From: Hydrogenispora sp.
GTDB lineage: Bacteria; Bacillota; UBA4882; UBA10575
DNA: 64,000 bases
Direction: 5' to 3'
Assembly (NCBI GenBank): GCA_012837705.1
Contig: DUQQ01000083.1
Location: 21,654-85,653, forward strand
In this document: positions 1-7,977 of the stretch, piece after piece
Layout: each line of letters opens with the position of its first letter
Numbering within the stretch: the first letter of the stretch is position 1
Notes under the pieces: generated by a model
What the model was told of the DNA's origin: nothing
Database searches by the model: none
Seen by the model: only the letters and a program-made list of their open reading frames with translations
Program-made: the position numbers and the translations under genes

Positions 1-228
1 GTGGCGGCCAATTCGGAGCTCAGAGCGCGCTTCGCCGCCGAAGCGGAGGCGCGGGGCGTTAAGCTATACTACCCGCCGCTGGCGCTTTGTACTGACAATG
101 CGGCGATGATTGCCGCCTGCGGCTATTTCCAGTGGTTACGGGAGGGTGCTTCCCCCTTGGCGTTAGCGGCCAATCCCCGTTTGCGTTTTGAACCACCGCT
201 GGTCGGCGCAGACAAAAATAGCCTATAA
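1..228 (+). CDS. tsaD: tRNA N6-threonylcarbamoyladenosine transferase TsaD, C-terminal fragment
   Basis: The reading frame is open at base 1, so the gene begins before the window; the GTG at base 1 is an internal valine. The visible 75 residues start inside the conserved VAANSELR segment and continue with PPLALCTDNAAMIA, which is diagnostic of the TsaD/Kae1/Gcp C-terminal region. TsaD transfers the threonylcarbamoyl group to A37 of ANN-decoding tRNAs together with TsaB and TsaE. The partner enzyme TsaC/Sua5 is encoded far downstream at 45708. No terminator is obvious after the stop; the DnaA-box-rich spacer follows. The family call is firm, but nothing can be said about the missing N-terminus. 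Confidence 0.95.
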   Translation: MAANSELRARFAAEAEARGVKLYYPPLALCTDNAAMIAACGYFQWLREGASPLALAANPRLRFEPPLVGADKNSL

Positions 229-256
229 GCAGTGGTGTGTGGTAGTTGTGCAGGGC

Positions 257-428
257 TTTGGATAACGACTGTGGATAATTGTGGATTATTCCTTAAACTC
301 CTCTTAAAATCGGGTTTTTTATGGACAATTATTTTGTAGACTGTATTGTGGATATTGTGGAATATCCGATAAAAACTCCCCAAATCCCCTTGTTTCCTTG
401 TGGATAAGTCTGTGGAATGTGTGGAGAA
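257..428 (-). promoter_or_regulatory. Array of about eight DnaA-box-like 9-mers
   Basis: This lies in the 229-550 spacer, which has no gene. Copies of TGTGGATAA (the complement of TTATCCACA) occur exactly at 270-278 and 399-407. Near matches are at 257-265, 280-288, 347-355, 356-364, 411-419 and 420-428. All have the same orientation, and neighbours are often 9-10 bp apart, which is one helical turn. A more A/T-rich stretch (about 289-345) separates the first group from the second. This is an oriC-like, DnaA-titration or DnaA-regulated promoter arrangement. No dnaA or dnaN gene is adjacent in the window, so origin function is not claimed. Confidence 0.6.
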
Positions 429-550
429 CCATCGGATAGAGAGCAGGCCCTTTTGGAGTAAGTAAAAGGTGATAACGGGTTGTAGCTGGGCGAAAGCTGG
501 ATTTGCGGTGACTAGGTTATGTTAAGCCTGGCGTAAGGAGGAGAATGTGG

Positions 551-1102
551 ATGGCCGACGGGAAGTTAAGCATTCAGATTGCCGGAGTTACCCCGGAGAG
601 TGTCGTTGACGGACCGGGTTTGCGGGCCGTTGTCTTTTTCCAGGGTTGCCCCCACCACTGTCCGGGTTGTCACAATCCGGACACCTGGGATCCCCGGGGT
701 GGGCAGCGCCTCTTGGTTGATGAAGTCTGGCGGATGTTACGTTACAACCCATTGCTCTCGGGCATTACCTTAAGCGGTGGTGAGCCGTTGGACCAGCCGG
801 AAGGAGCGCTGGCCCTTGCCCGGAAGGCCCGGGCGGCGCAGGGGAATGTGATGATCTATACGGGTTATACTTGGGAAGAGATTTCCAGAATGAACGCGCC
901 GGTCATTAGCGCGCTCCTGAAAGAGACCGCGCTTTTGGTCGACGGCCCGTTTCTGGTGGCCGAAAAGGATGATCGTTTGCCCTACCGGGGTTCACGCAAC
1001 CAACGGATCATCGATGTCCAAGCTTCTTTGGGTAAACAGCGCCCGGTGTTATGGGCACAAAATGGAGGTATAAATCATGGCCTGGCAAGTACGGGAGAGT
1101 AA
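551..1102 (+). CDS. nrdG: Anaerobic ribonucleoside-triphosphate reductase activating protein NrdG
   Basis: This radical-SAM activase generates the glycyl radical on the class III ribonucleotide reductase NrdD, supplying dNTPs without oxygen. The cluster-binding cysteines are C33, C37 and C40 (CX3CX2C), and a SGGEPL motif near residue 75 is typical of the family. The length, about 183 aa, is normal. An ATG at 545 is only 3 nt from the AGGAGG at 536-541, while the ATG at 551 has a 9-nt gap and is preferred. The 3' end overlaps pgeF by 26 nt. nrdD is not in the window. The spacer upstream carries the DnaA-box array, which may link dNTP supply to replication; that link is inference. Confidence 0.93.
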   Translation: MADGKLSIQIAGVTPESVVDGPGLRAVVFFQGCPHHCPGCHNPDTWDPRGGQRLLVDEVWRMLRYNPLLSGITLSGGEPLDQPEGALALARKARAAQGNVMIYTGYTWEEISRMNAPVISALLKETALLVDGPFLVAEKDDRLPYRGSRNQRIIDVQASLGKQRPVLWAQNGGINHGLASTGE

Positions 1103-1823
1103 CGGAATCAGGTATTGTCGTTCGAAAGTGCTAGCCGCTTTTCCATGGCTACAACAGGGGTTTTCCACCCGTTGTTCGGCTCCGGGGGCGCGGGAAGAAG
1201 CCGGTGCCGAGGAGGAATACCGGCGGCGTTTTCTGGCAATCTTTCAGCTTGCTCCGGACCAAACACAGCTGGCGAAGCAGGTCCATGGGGATACGGTCCT
1301 CATCATTGACCAGCTCCAGCCGGGAAAGGAGTTGCCGGAGGCGGATGCCATGATCACTAACCGCCCGGGAGTAGGGCTGGCGACGATCCATGCCGATTGT
1401 GTCCCCGTTGTTCTGGTTGACCCGGTGCACCGGGTGATCGCGGCGGTTCATGCCGGCTGGAAAGGGACGCTCGCCGGGATTGTCCGGAAAACAGTTGTCC
1501 GTATGGGCGAGGAGTACGGGAGTGTGCCGGCGGAATGTTACGCGGCAATCGGTCCGGCGATCGGTTCCTGTTGTTACCGGGTTCCGCCCGAGCGGATTGC
1601 TTTGTTTGCCGAAAAATGGCCTGAGTTTGACTTTGCTGCCTTCCAAGAGGAGTCCACATTGGACCTGGCCCTGATCAACCAGCAATTCTTGGAAAACTGT
1701 GGTTTCCGACCGGAGCAGATTGATAATGCCCGGGTGTGCACGGCCTGTCACCATACGGACTTCTACTCCTTCCGGCGGGAGCGAGCAACCGGGCGGATGC
1801 TCTCCTTGATTGTGATGAAATAA
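1077..1823 (+). CDS. pgeF: Purine nucleoside phosphorylase / peptidoglycan editing factor PgeF (YfiH/LACC1 family)
   Basis: Protein of 248 aa of the former polyphenol-oxidase (DUF152) family, now known to act on purine nucleosides and to be linked with cell-wall fidelity. The metal-site residues are visible as H70 (QVHGD), C108 (HADC) and H125 (AVHAGW), and a CCYRV segment follows near residue 160. The start ATG lies within nrdG and is preceded by GGAGGT 7 nt upstream, so translation is coupled to nrdG. In many Firmicutes pgeF opens the yggS-sepF-ylmH division cluster, and that order is kept here. Confidence 0.92.
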   Translation: MAWQVRESNGIRYCRSKVLAAFPWLQQGFSTRCSAPGAREEAGAEEEYRRRFLAIFQLAPDQTQLAKQVHGDTVLIIDQLQPGKELPEADAMITNRPGVGLATIHADCVPVVLVDPVHRVIAAVHAGWKGTLAGIVRKTVVRMGEEYGSVPAECYAAIGPAIGSCCYRVPPERIALFAEKWPEFDFAAFQEESTLDLALINQQFLENCGFRPEQIDNARVCTACHHTDFYSFRRERATGRMLSLIVMK

Positions 1824-1926
1824 ATGCAAAGAATAGGGGAGAAAGCAGGAAAAAAGTAGAACATTACCGAACATATAATTTTTAAGGGGAATTCCAACGA
1901 CCGGGAGGTCAGAGGTGGGATAGTTC

Positions 1927-3063
1927 TTGAAACGTTATACCTTGAGACCTGATTCTTTTTTGGCGCGCCTGCTAAAATTTTTGCCCAACTGCCGCCTTCC
2001 GCTCCTGATCATCGTTGTTCTGTTGTTTTTTCTCCTTCTATCCCAGTTGATCTACACCGGAATTAGCTATCTCTTTCCCCGTGTCCGCGTGGTGGACTGG
2101 GGGACGATTGAGCATGGACAATGGGTGGATGTGTTGGTGTTGCGGTCAGAGGCGGTGCTGGCGGCCCCATTCAATGGTGAAGCCAGTTTACTGGTGGAAG
2201 AAGGGACCCGGGTCCGGACTGGTGAAGCGGTTGCTGAATTAGTGAGCACGGAAGCCCGGTCCAAACTCGGCGCCGATGACCGTGTGGCGTTACGGACGAT
2301 TGCTCACCGTCTTTACCATATCGACCAAGAAGTTGCGCAAATCGAGAAAGACCTGGCTTTTCGGGCTGTACACAACCAAAACTTAGCCGGAGAACAGGCG
2401 GAGGAGCGTTATCTGTCGCAACGTAAAGCCCAGTTGTTAGCGGACCGTAGACAGCTTGATCGGAATGCCGAGGCGATCTGTGCGAACTGGCGTGAATGCT
2501 ATCATCTGGTCGTCGTGGACCAGCCGGGAATATTCAGCACCCAACTGGACGGGGGCGAAGGGTTTGATCTCTTGGAGCATGCGCAACCTAAGGGCCTTTT
2601 GACACGGGGGTCTACCGGAAACCGGGGTTCGAGTCCGAAGGTAAAAGCGGACGAACCATGGGCGAAAATGATCACCGAGTATACCCAAACGCTGGTCTGT
2701 CAGTTGTCGGACGGCGTCAACCTGGACCCACCGGAAGAAGCGGTGCTACTGGTGAACGGGAAACGCTTTAAACTTTCCTTTTTGGCGACCGACTACACCA
2801 ATTGCCGTTGGTATTTTACGGAGGATACGATGCCGCCGGAGTTTTTGGCGAAACGCAGTTTTTCCGCTTATCTCATCTACCGTTCGGTAACGGGTTTACG
2901 GGTGCCGACGCCAGCCCTGGCTTATGAAGAAGAGGCGGGTTGGACCGTAACGACTTCCGTCAAAGGGGATAAACGCCCCACGGGGGTGGAAGTGGTGGAT
3001 ATGAACGAGCAATGGGCAATTGTGAAAGGGCTTCCCCTGGGTACGGCGATCTATTACCGGTAA
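1927..3063 (+). CDS. HlyD-family membrane-anchored adaptor-like protein
   Basis: A 378-aa protein with a short basic N-terminus, one hydrophobic segment at roughly residues 24-50 and a large extracytoplasmic part. Residues about 75-110 form a biotinyl/lipoyl-like beta-hairpin region (APFNGEASLLVEEGTRVRTG). A coiled-coil-like stretch rich in K, E, Q and R follows to about residue 185. This matches HlyD-type adaptor proteins found between pgeF and yggS in many Clostridia; their role is unproven, but the location suggests envelope or division work. The start is TTG at 1927, with a GAGGTG-type ribosome site about 12 nt upstream. No transporter partner is adjacent. Confidence 0.75.
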   Translation: MKRYTLRPDSFLARLLKFLPNCRLPLLIIVVLLFFLLLSQLIYTGISYLFPRVRVVDWGTIEHGQWVDVLVLRSEAVLAAPFNGEASLLVEEGTRVRTGEAVAELVSTEARSKLGADDRVALRTIAHRLYHIDQEVAQIEKDLAFRAVHNQNLAGEQAEERYLSQRKAQLLADRRQLDRNAEAICANWRECYHLVVVDQPGIFSTQLDGGEGFDLLEHAQPKGLLTRGSTGNRGSSPKVKADEPWAKMITEYTQTLVCQLSDGVNLDPPEEAVLLVNGKRFKLSFLATDYTNCRWYFTEDTMPPEFLAKRSFSAYLIYRSVTGLRVPTPALAYEEEAGWTVTTSVKGDKRPTGVEVVDMNEQWAIVKGLPLGTAIYYR

Positions 3064-3103
3064 CTAAAAGAGAAGAAGCCTTAGTATGCTGGGGGTGAAT
3101 CTT

Positions 3104-3805
3104 ATGGCTTTAGCAAATAACATTACAGCAGTCCGGGCAAAGATCAACGAAGCATTAGCCATTGCGGGCCGTCATCCGGAAGAATTAACTTTGGTGGCGG
3201 TAACAAAGTACGTGGACGCCCCGGCCGTTAAAGCGTTAATTGCCCACGGGGTGGGGCATATTGGGGAAAGTCGTCTCCAGGAGGCGGCGAGGAAACAAGC
3301 GGTCTTGGGCGACTTGAAAAACAGTTTTAAATGGCATTTTATCGGAAGCTTGCAGACGAATAAGGCACGTCAGGTGGCGGCCGGGTTCGACCTGATCCAT
3401 TCGCTGGACCGGATGAGTCTGGCGGAAGCGCTCCATAAGGCGGGCCGAAATTTAAACAAAGAGATTCCTGTTTTGATCCAGGTTAATGTCTCTGGGGAGC
3501 GGACGAAGCATGGGATTGCCCCCGGAGAAGTGGGGGCCTTTTATGCCGAGGTCCGGAAACTAGCGGGCTTACGTCCGGTTGGTCTGATGACGATGGCCCC
3601 TTACAGCGAAGATCCGGAGACAAGCCGACCGGTCTTTCGGGAATTGCGGCTTCTTTTTGAACAGATTAAGCAGGAGTATAATCCGGGACCCCAGTGGCGT
3701 GAACTATCGATGGGGATGAGTAACGACTATGGGGTCGCGATTGAAGAAGGAGCAACGATCGTACGGATTGGCAGCGCCATCTTTGGCGCCGGAACGGAGG
3801 GATAA
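3104..3805 (+). CDS. yggS: YggS/PLPBP pyridoxal-phosphate homeostasis protein
   Basis: A single-domain TIM-barrel PLP-binding protein without known catalytic turnover; it buffers PLP and affects amino-acid and cofactor balance. The PLP lysine is K35 in LVAVTKYV, and WHFIGSLQTNKAR and SMGMSNDYGVAI are family signatures. The start at ATG 3104 is chosen because GGGGGTGA lies 6-7 nt upstream; an in-frame ATG at 3086 lacks a ribosome site. The stop is 2 nt before sepF, so the two are probably translated from one message. Confidence 0.93.
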   Translation: MALANNITAVRAKINEALAIAGRHPEELTLVAVTKYVDAPAVKALIAHGVGHIGESRLQEAARKQAVLGDLKNSFKWHFIGSLQTNKARQVAAGFDLIHSLDRMSLAEALHKAGRNLNKEIPVLIQVNVSGERTKHGIAPGEVGAFYAEVRKLAGLRPVGLMTMAPYSEDPETSRPVFRELRLLFEQIKQEYNPGPQWRELSMGMSNDYGVAIEEGATIVRIGSAIFGAGTEG

Positions 3806-3807
3806 CC

Positions 3808-4293
3808 ATGAAAACGCCGGGTAATGAAGAATGGGCGGAGGCGGAAGGGAAAAAAGGCTTTTTAGAACGATTAATGAACCTCTTGGGCTTTGAGACTCAG
3901 ATCGAGTTAGAAGAGGTCTACGACGACCCCGTTCCGGGGGCGAAGGATAAGAACCCGGGTAAAGATCGGGGGAAGGTGGTCAGCCTCTCCAGCCCTAATA
4001 AAGCGACGCGTCTTGTTGTCTATGAACCGCGGAGTTTTGATGATGTCCAATCCATTGTTAACCAGTTAAAGAACAAACGACCGGTGATTTTAAATTTGGA
4101 AGAGACCGATAAAGCGATAGCCCGCCGGATTACCGATTTTGTCGGTGGTGCGGTTTACGCTTTAGATGGCGGCGTGCAGAAGGTCAGCGCGTCAATCATG
4201 CTGTTTACCCCGTTGAATGTGGAGGTTTCTTTCCCGTTACGTTCCGAGACGGAGCGAAACCCCTACCTCAACTCTGATTTCTTAGAACGTTAG
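3808..4293 (+). CDS. sepF: Cell division protein SepF
   Basis: SepF binds FtsZ and the membrane and aligns FtsZ bundles at the septum of Gram-positive bacteria. This 161-aa protein has the expected basic, amphipathic N-terminus (EGKKGFLERLMNLLG), a variable linker and a C-terminal DUF552 domain containing VYEPRSFDD and VILNLEETD. The length is typical. It sits between yggS and proC, the usual order. Confidence 0.95.
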   Translation: MKTPGNEEWAEAEGKKGFLERLMNLLGFETQIELEEVYDDPVPGAKDKNPGKDRGKVVSLSSPNKATRLVVYEPRSFDDVQSIVNQLKNKRPVILNLEETDKAIARRITDFVGGAVYALDGGVQKVSASIMLFTPLNVEVSFPLRSETERNPYLNSDFLER

Positions 4294-4303
4294 GAGGAGT
4301 CCC

Positions 4304-5113
4304 TTGGGCACGTTAGGTTTAATTGGTGGTGGGCTGATGGGTACGGCCTTAATCAAAGGATTATTGAAGCAAGGTTATCCGGCGACCGCAATCTACGTGG
4401 CCGATCCCGATCCCTCCCGCCGACAGCTCCTCGCCGAGCTAGGGGTGGAAACCTTTGCGGAGACCAAAAAAATGTTGGTCGCCCTATCCCAGCGGGAAGC
4501 TGACGGGGTAATTTTAGCGGTTAAGCCGCAGATGGTTCCGGAAGCCTTGTCGGGCTTAAACCTGGCAGGTCTTCCGCTCCTTTCCATTGTTGCTGGATAT
4601 AAGGTGGCGGCTTTGGAAGCATTGCTTCCCGCCGGAACCAAAGTCCTGCGGGCCATGCCCAACACGCCGGCGTTGATCGGGGCTGGGGTTACGGCGCTCG
4701 CCTTAGGTACGCAAAGCGGGACTGCGGAGCAAGCCTGGGCGGAAAAAGTCCTCCGTAGTTTGGGTCAGGTGGTGTTGGTTCCGGAAAACCTGATGGATGC
4801 GGTGACCGGACTGTCAGGAAGCGGGCCCGGTTATGTCTATCTGTTTATCGAAGCATTGATCGACGGCGGGGTCCTGGCGGGACTGCCGCGGGCCTTGGCC
4901 CGGGAACTGGCCGTCGCGACGGTTTTAGGGAGTGCGCGGATGGTCGCGGAGACGAAGGAGCACCCGGCGGTCCTCCGCGATATGGTTACTTCGCCAGGCG
5001 GGACGACCATTGCTGGTCTCTATGCCTTGGAGGAGGAAGGCTTTTCCGGGCAAGTGATGAAGGCCGTCCTAGCGGCGACCGACCGGTCCCGCGCCCTGGG
5101 TGGAGATCAATAA
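4304..5113 (+). CDS. proC: Pyrroline-5-carboxylate reductase
   Basis: Catalyses the last step of proline synthesis, NAD(P)H-dependent reduction of pyrroline-5-carboxylate. The Rossmann motif GLIGGGLMGTAL is at the N-terminus, RAMPNTPALIGAG is in the middle and the proline-binding signature around GLSGSGPGYVY and TSPGGTTIAGL lies in the C-terminal half. The length, 269 aa, is normal. The start is a TTG at 4304 preceded by TAGGAGGAG 5-6 nt upstream; there is no closer ATG. Confidence 0.95.
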   Translation: MGTLGLIGGGLMGTALIKGLLKQGYPATAIYVADPDPSRRQLLAELGVETFAETKKMLVALSQREADGVILAVKPQMVPEALSGLNLAGLPLLSIVAGYKVAALEALLPAGTKVLRAMPNTPALIGAGVTALALGTQSGTAEQAWAEKVLRSLGQVVLVPENLMDAVTGLSGSGPGYVYLFIEALIDGGVLAGLPRALARELAVATVLGSARMVAETKEHPAVLRDMVTSPGGTTIAGLYALEEEGFSGQVMKAVLAATDRSRALGGDQ

Positions 5114-5187
5114 GCAAGGGTGTCCCGGCGCCTGTCTGTGAAGATATTGCAGAATGCGAACGACCAGCAACGAACAGAGGAGTAAAC

Positions 5188-5997
5188 ATGGATAAAGAAC
5201 GTTTTTTAGCGCCCCTGGAGGGGGAAGATCGGGAGTTGGTGGCCCGGGTCCTGGATCAGGTGGAATTGGCCTTAAAGAAGACCTCTCCGGTGGCGACCGA
5301 TTTTCTTGACCCGCGGGAACGGGCCCTTTGTGGCGAAGCAATTCACTTTCTGCCGGAGGTCAAGACCTTATATTTCGGCGGCTACCGTGGGGCAGAGCGG
5401 CAACGCATGGTGATTATGCCCGCATTTTACCTGGCGGAAGCCGTGGAACCACCGTTGGCCTACTTGTCAATCAAGCTACCGACGAAAGGGGGGAAGGCCG
5501 CCCCCGCCGCAGATGAACCGCTTTTTACTCACCGGTCGGTGTTAGGTAGCATAATGGGATTGGGGCTGAAACGGGGCAAAGTCGGTGATCTGCTCTTGGG
5601 TCCAGATGAGGCCCAAGTGGTGGTTGCCGAGGAGATTGCCGAGTTTCTCTTGACCAACCTGAATAAAGTTGGTTCCTGCGCCGTAACGGTGGAGTTGATC
5701 GATCCGGAACAACTGAATACACCGGTGGAAAGGGTTAAAGAGATCAAAAGTACCGTCGCATCACCGCGTTTGGATGCGGTGGCGGGTCTGGGTTACGGTG
5801 TTTCCCGCAGCCGGATGGCCCGGGAGATCAAAATGGGGAAAGTTAAGGTAAACTGGCAAGTGGTTACTGCTCCCGACTACAAGGTGAGCGCCAGCGATGT
5901 GCTTTCAATCCGGGGTCGGGGCCGGGTTGTTGTGGAAGAATTTGGTGGCGAGACCCGAAAAGGGCGTTTGTTTGTAAGACTGAAGAGATTATTATAA
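5188..5997 (+). CDS. ylmH: YlmH-family S4-domain RNA-binding protein
   Basis: A 269-aa protein with an N-terminal YlmH domain and a C-terminal S4 RNA-binding domain near residues 205-250 (SRSRMAREIKMGKVKVNWQ). In B. subtilis YlmH associates with the large ribosomal subunit/peptidyl-tRNA and helps rescue stalled ribosomes; it is co-located with sepF and divIVA. The ATG at 5188 has GAGGAG about 7 nt upstream. The 74-nt gap after proC shows no clear terminator. Confidence 0.92.
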   Translation: MDKERFLAPLEGEDRELVARVLDQVELALKKTSPVATDFLDPRERALCGEAIHFLPEVKTLYFGGYRGAERQRMVIMPAFYLAEAVEPPLAYLSIKLPTKGGKAAPAADEPLFTHRSVLGSIMGLGLKRGKVGDLLLGPDEAQVVVAEEIAEFLLTNLNKVGSCAVTVELIDPEQLNTPVERVKEIKSTVASPRLDAVAGLGYGVSRSRMAREIKMGKVKVNWQVVTAPDYKVSASDVLSIRGRGRVVVEEFGGETRKGRLFVRLKRLL

Positions 5998-6041
5998 AGG
6001 AACAGCAAGATCATTTTAGCAAGCAAAAGGAGGCTTGTCCG

Positions 6042-6809
6042 ATGTTTACACCAGTTGATTTGGAGACCATGGTTTTTCGACGGGGATTCCGCGGCTACAA
6101 GACCAGAGAGGTTCAAGAATTTATGCGGAAGCTGATCGTTGATTATGAAAAACTATACAAAGAAAACATTGACCTCCGGGAAGAGTTGGAAAAGCAGAAA
6201 GATTTACTGAAGAACTACCAAGCAATGGAAGATACCTTGAAAAACACCCTTTATCTCGCCCAAGGAACCGCCGATGAGATTAAGTCCGCCGGGGAAAAAC
6301 AAGCCGAGATTATCCTCCGGGAGGCGCAGAATCGTGCCGAGCAGATGCGGTTGAAGGTACGGGAGGAGATCCAGGCCGAACTCCTCGAATTGGCTAACCT
6401 CAAGCAACAGGTGGATATGTTCCGGATCCACTTCACCCGCTTCTTACAGTCGCTGATCGAGATGGCCGAAAAGAATCTGGATATCGAGGACGTTTGGGAG
6501 CAAATGGCTAGTCTTTCTCGTTATGGTGTGACCCCGAAGAAGGAAGAGCAGGAAGTGAAGGAAGTAAAACCGGAAACGCCAGAGCAACGGGAACGGTTAG
6601 AGCAGCTTGACAAGAAGCTGGATAGTATCCAAAAGCTGGACAGTATCGAGCAACTGGATAGTATCGAGAAGCCGGATAAGCTGGAAAGATTGGGTGATTT
6701 CGAGAAGCTGGAAACGCCGAAAAAGCCAACGACCGAAGATTTTGGCGATGATGTGTTAGCGGCGGCCAAAGCGAAGGCGGCTAGCCTATTTGAAACCACC
6801 GAGCTATAA
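6042..6809 (+). CDS. divIVA: DivIVA-domain cell-pole/septum protein
   Basis: Recruits division and polarity factors to negatively curved membranes. The N-terminal membrane-targeting segment (TPVDLETMVFRRGFRGYKT) and a long coiled coil to about residue 155 are clear. A charged C-terminal tail contains four hexapeptide repeats at residues 192-215. The tail ends in AAAKAKAASLF. AAAGGAGG precedes the ATG. The last 29 nt of the gene overlap the 3' end of spmB on the opposite strand. Length, 255 aa, is longer than B. subtilis DivIVA (about 164) because of the C-terminal tail. Confidence 0.93.
   Translation: MFTPVDLETMVFRRGFRGYKTREVQEFMRKLIVDYEKLYKENIDLREELEKQKDLLKNYQAMEDTLKNTLYLAQGTADEIKSAGEKQAEIILREAQNRAEQMRLKVREEIQAELLELANLKQQVDMFRIHFTRFLQSLIEMAEKNLDIEDVWEQMASLSRYGVTPKKEEQEVKEVKPETPEQRERLEQLDKKLDSIQKLDSIEQLDSIEKPDKLERLGDFEKLETPKKPTTEDFGDDVLAAAKAKAASLFETTEL
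6615..6686 (+). repeat. Four 18-bp in-frame repeats in divIVA encoding (K/Q)(L/P)D(S/K)(I/L)(E/Q)
   Basis: Codons 192-215 read KLDSIQ, KLDSIE, QLDSIE and KPDKLE in succession; the first three DNA units are nearly identical. The hexapeptide period does not match a heptad coiled coil, so the segment is probably a flexible or separately helical linker. Copy number could vary between strains by replication slippage without breaking the frame. Confidence 0.85.
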
Positions 6810-7305
6810 AGATCGCGGCGAAGAAGGCCGCCAGATCGCCGAGGAGGCCCATGCTGACTAGATGCTTTGGACGGCTGATCCCGATGGCCCCAAGGTAAAC
6901 CGTGAGAACATAGAAAGTGGTCTCCGATCCCCCGGCGATGATGGAAGCCATCAAACCGAGGGGGGAATCGGGGCCATATTTCTGCGTTAAGTCGGCCATA
7001 AAGCCAATCGTACCCGAACCCGAAAGCGGCTTCACCAGGCCTAAGGGGAGGATTTCTTCGGGAATCCGAAGTAATCGGGCGAGCGGCGTGGTCAGGCGGC
7101 AAAACAGGGTGAGGGCACCTGAGGTCTTGAAGACCGCTAACGCCCCGAAGATGGCCAGGAAATAGGGTAAGAGTTGGAACCCGGTTTTCAATCCAGTGCT
7201 GGCCCCCTTAATAAAGGTTTCATACACTTTAACCCCTTTATACTCGCCATAGGCGAGAACGGCCATGATAAAGAGGGGAATAGCCCAAACTGAGAGTGTC
7301 TTCAT
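6781..7305 (-). CDS. spmB: Spore maturation protein SpmB
   Basis: A 174-aa polytopic membrane protein of the nucleoside-recognition (Gate) family. Together with SpmA it is needed for full dehydration of the spore core. The conserved KPLSGSGTIGFM, GPDSPLG and IIAGGSETTFYVL motifs are present. The ATG overlaps the spmA stop as ATGA, so the pair is translationally coupled. The 3' end overlaps divIVA by 29 nt in convergent orientation, with no room for a separate terminator. Confidence 0.95.
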   Translation of the reverse strand: MKTLSVWAIPLFIMAVLAYGEYKGVKVYETFIKGASTGLKTGFQLLPYFLAIFGALAVFKTSGALTLFCRLTTPLARLLRIPEEILPLGLVKPLSGSGTIGFMADLTQKYGPDSPLGLMASIIAGGSETTFYVLTVYLGAIGISRPKHLVSMGLLGDLAAFFAAIFIARWFQIG

Positions 7306-7898
7306 TTTTTACTCTCCTTTCGGGTTTTTTTTATGATAAAGTGCGTACAAAGGGCCACGGTGGTTCCGATGAACGAAACGATTAAGATGGGGAGGATCAC
7401 CACCGATGGTCGGGTGGAACCAGCACGGGAACGTACGGCAATGATGGTGGAAGGGACGAAGGAGATCCCGCCTAAGATTAAAGCCAAGTACACGGCCATC
7501 TCATCGGAGACTTCGCCGGGGGATGGGTTGACCTTTTCCAATTCGTGCATTGCCTTAATGCCCAGCGGCGTGGCGGCGTGGCTTAAACCAAGCAGATTGG
7601 CGGCTAAACTGAGGGTAATCGCGCCGATGGCGGGGCTATCATGCGGGAGTCGGGGGAAAAGCCGACGGAGGAAGGGATGGAGGGCGCGAGCCAGTCCTTG
7701 AGTGATGCCAGCGGCTTCGGCGATCTTTAACAGGCCGGACCAGAAGGCTAAGAAACCAATGAGACCCAGCGTAAAGCTGACGCTCTCTTCCATGGCGGCA
7801 ATGAGGGCCAGCGTTGTCTCTTCGACACGTCCGGTCGCCCCGGCAACTAAAAAGCCGAGAAAAAAAAGGGCAAACCAGATTTTATTGATGGTGAACAC
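7302..7898 (-). CDS. spmA: Spore maturation protein SpmA
   Basis: The 198-aa partner of SpmB, also a Gate-family membrane protein. The visible motifs are SLAANLLGLSHAATPLGIKAM and a multi-helix hydrophobic profile. GGGGTGTTC precedes the ATG. It is the first gene of a two-gene sporulation operon transcribed away from whiA. A sporulation (sigma-E-type) promoter is expected between 7899 and 7977, but I cannot place one with confidence. Confidence 0.94.
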   Translation of the reverse strand: MFTINKIWFALFFLGFLVAGATGRVEETTLALIAAMEESVSFTLGLIGFLAFWSGLLKIAEAAGITQGLARALHPFLRRLFPRLPHDSPAIGAITLSLAANLLGLSHAATPLGIKAMHELEKVNPSPGEVSDEMAVYLALILGGISFVPSTIIAVRSRAGSTRPSVVILPILIVSFIGTTVALCTHFIIKKTRKESKK

Positions 7899-7977
7899 CC
7901 CCCATAGATCTATATATACTGTGGCTTGGCGGGTTTATGCTTAATAAATCGATGGTCTGTGATGGGAGAGAAAGATC

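Noticed and set aside
257..428. Firm call of a replication origin
   Set aside because: Box density suggests it, but dnaA, dnaN, rpmH and gyrase genes are absent from the flanks and chromosome skew cannot be seen from this window.
1149..1874. Long open frame antisense to pgeF
   Set aside because: It is a shadow of a GC-rich coding sequence, with no ribosome site and no recognisable protein.
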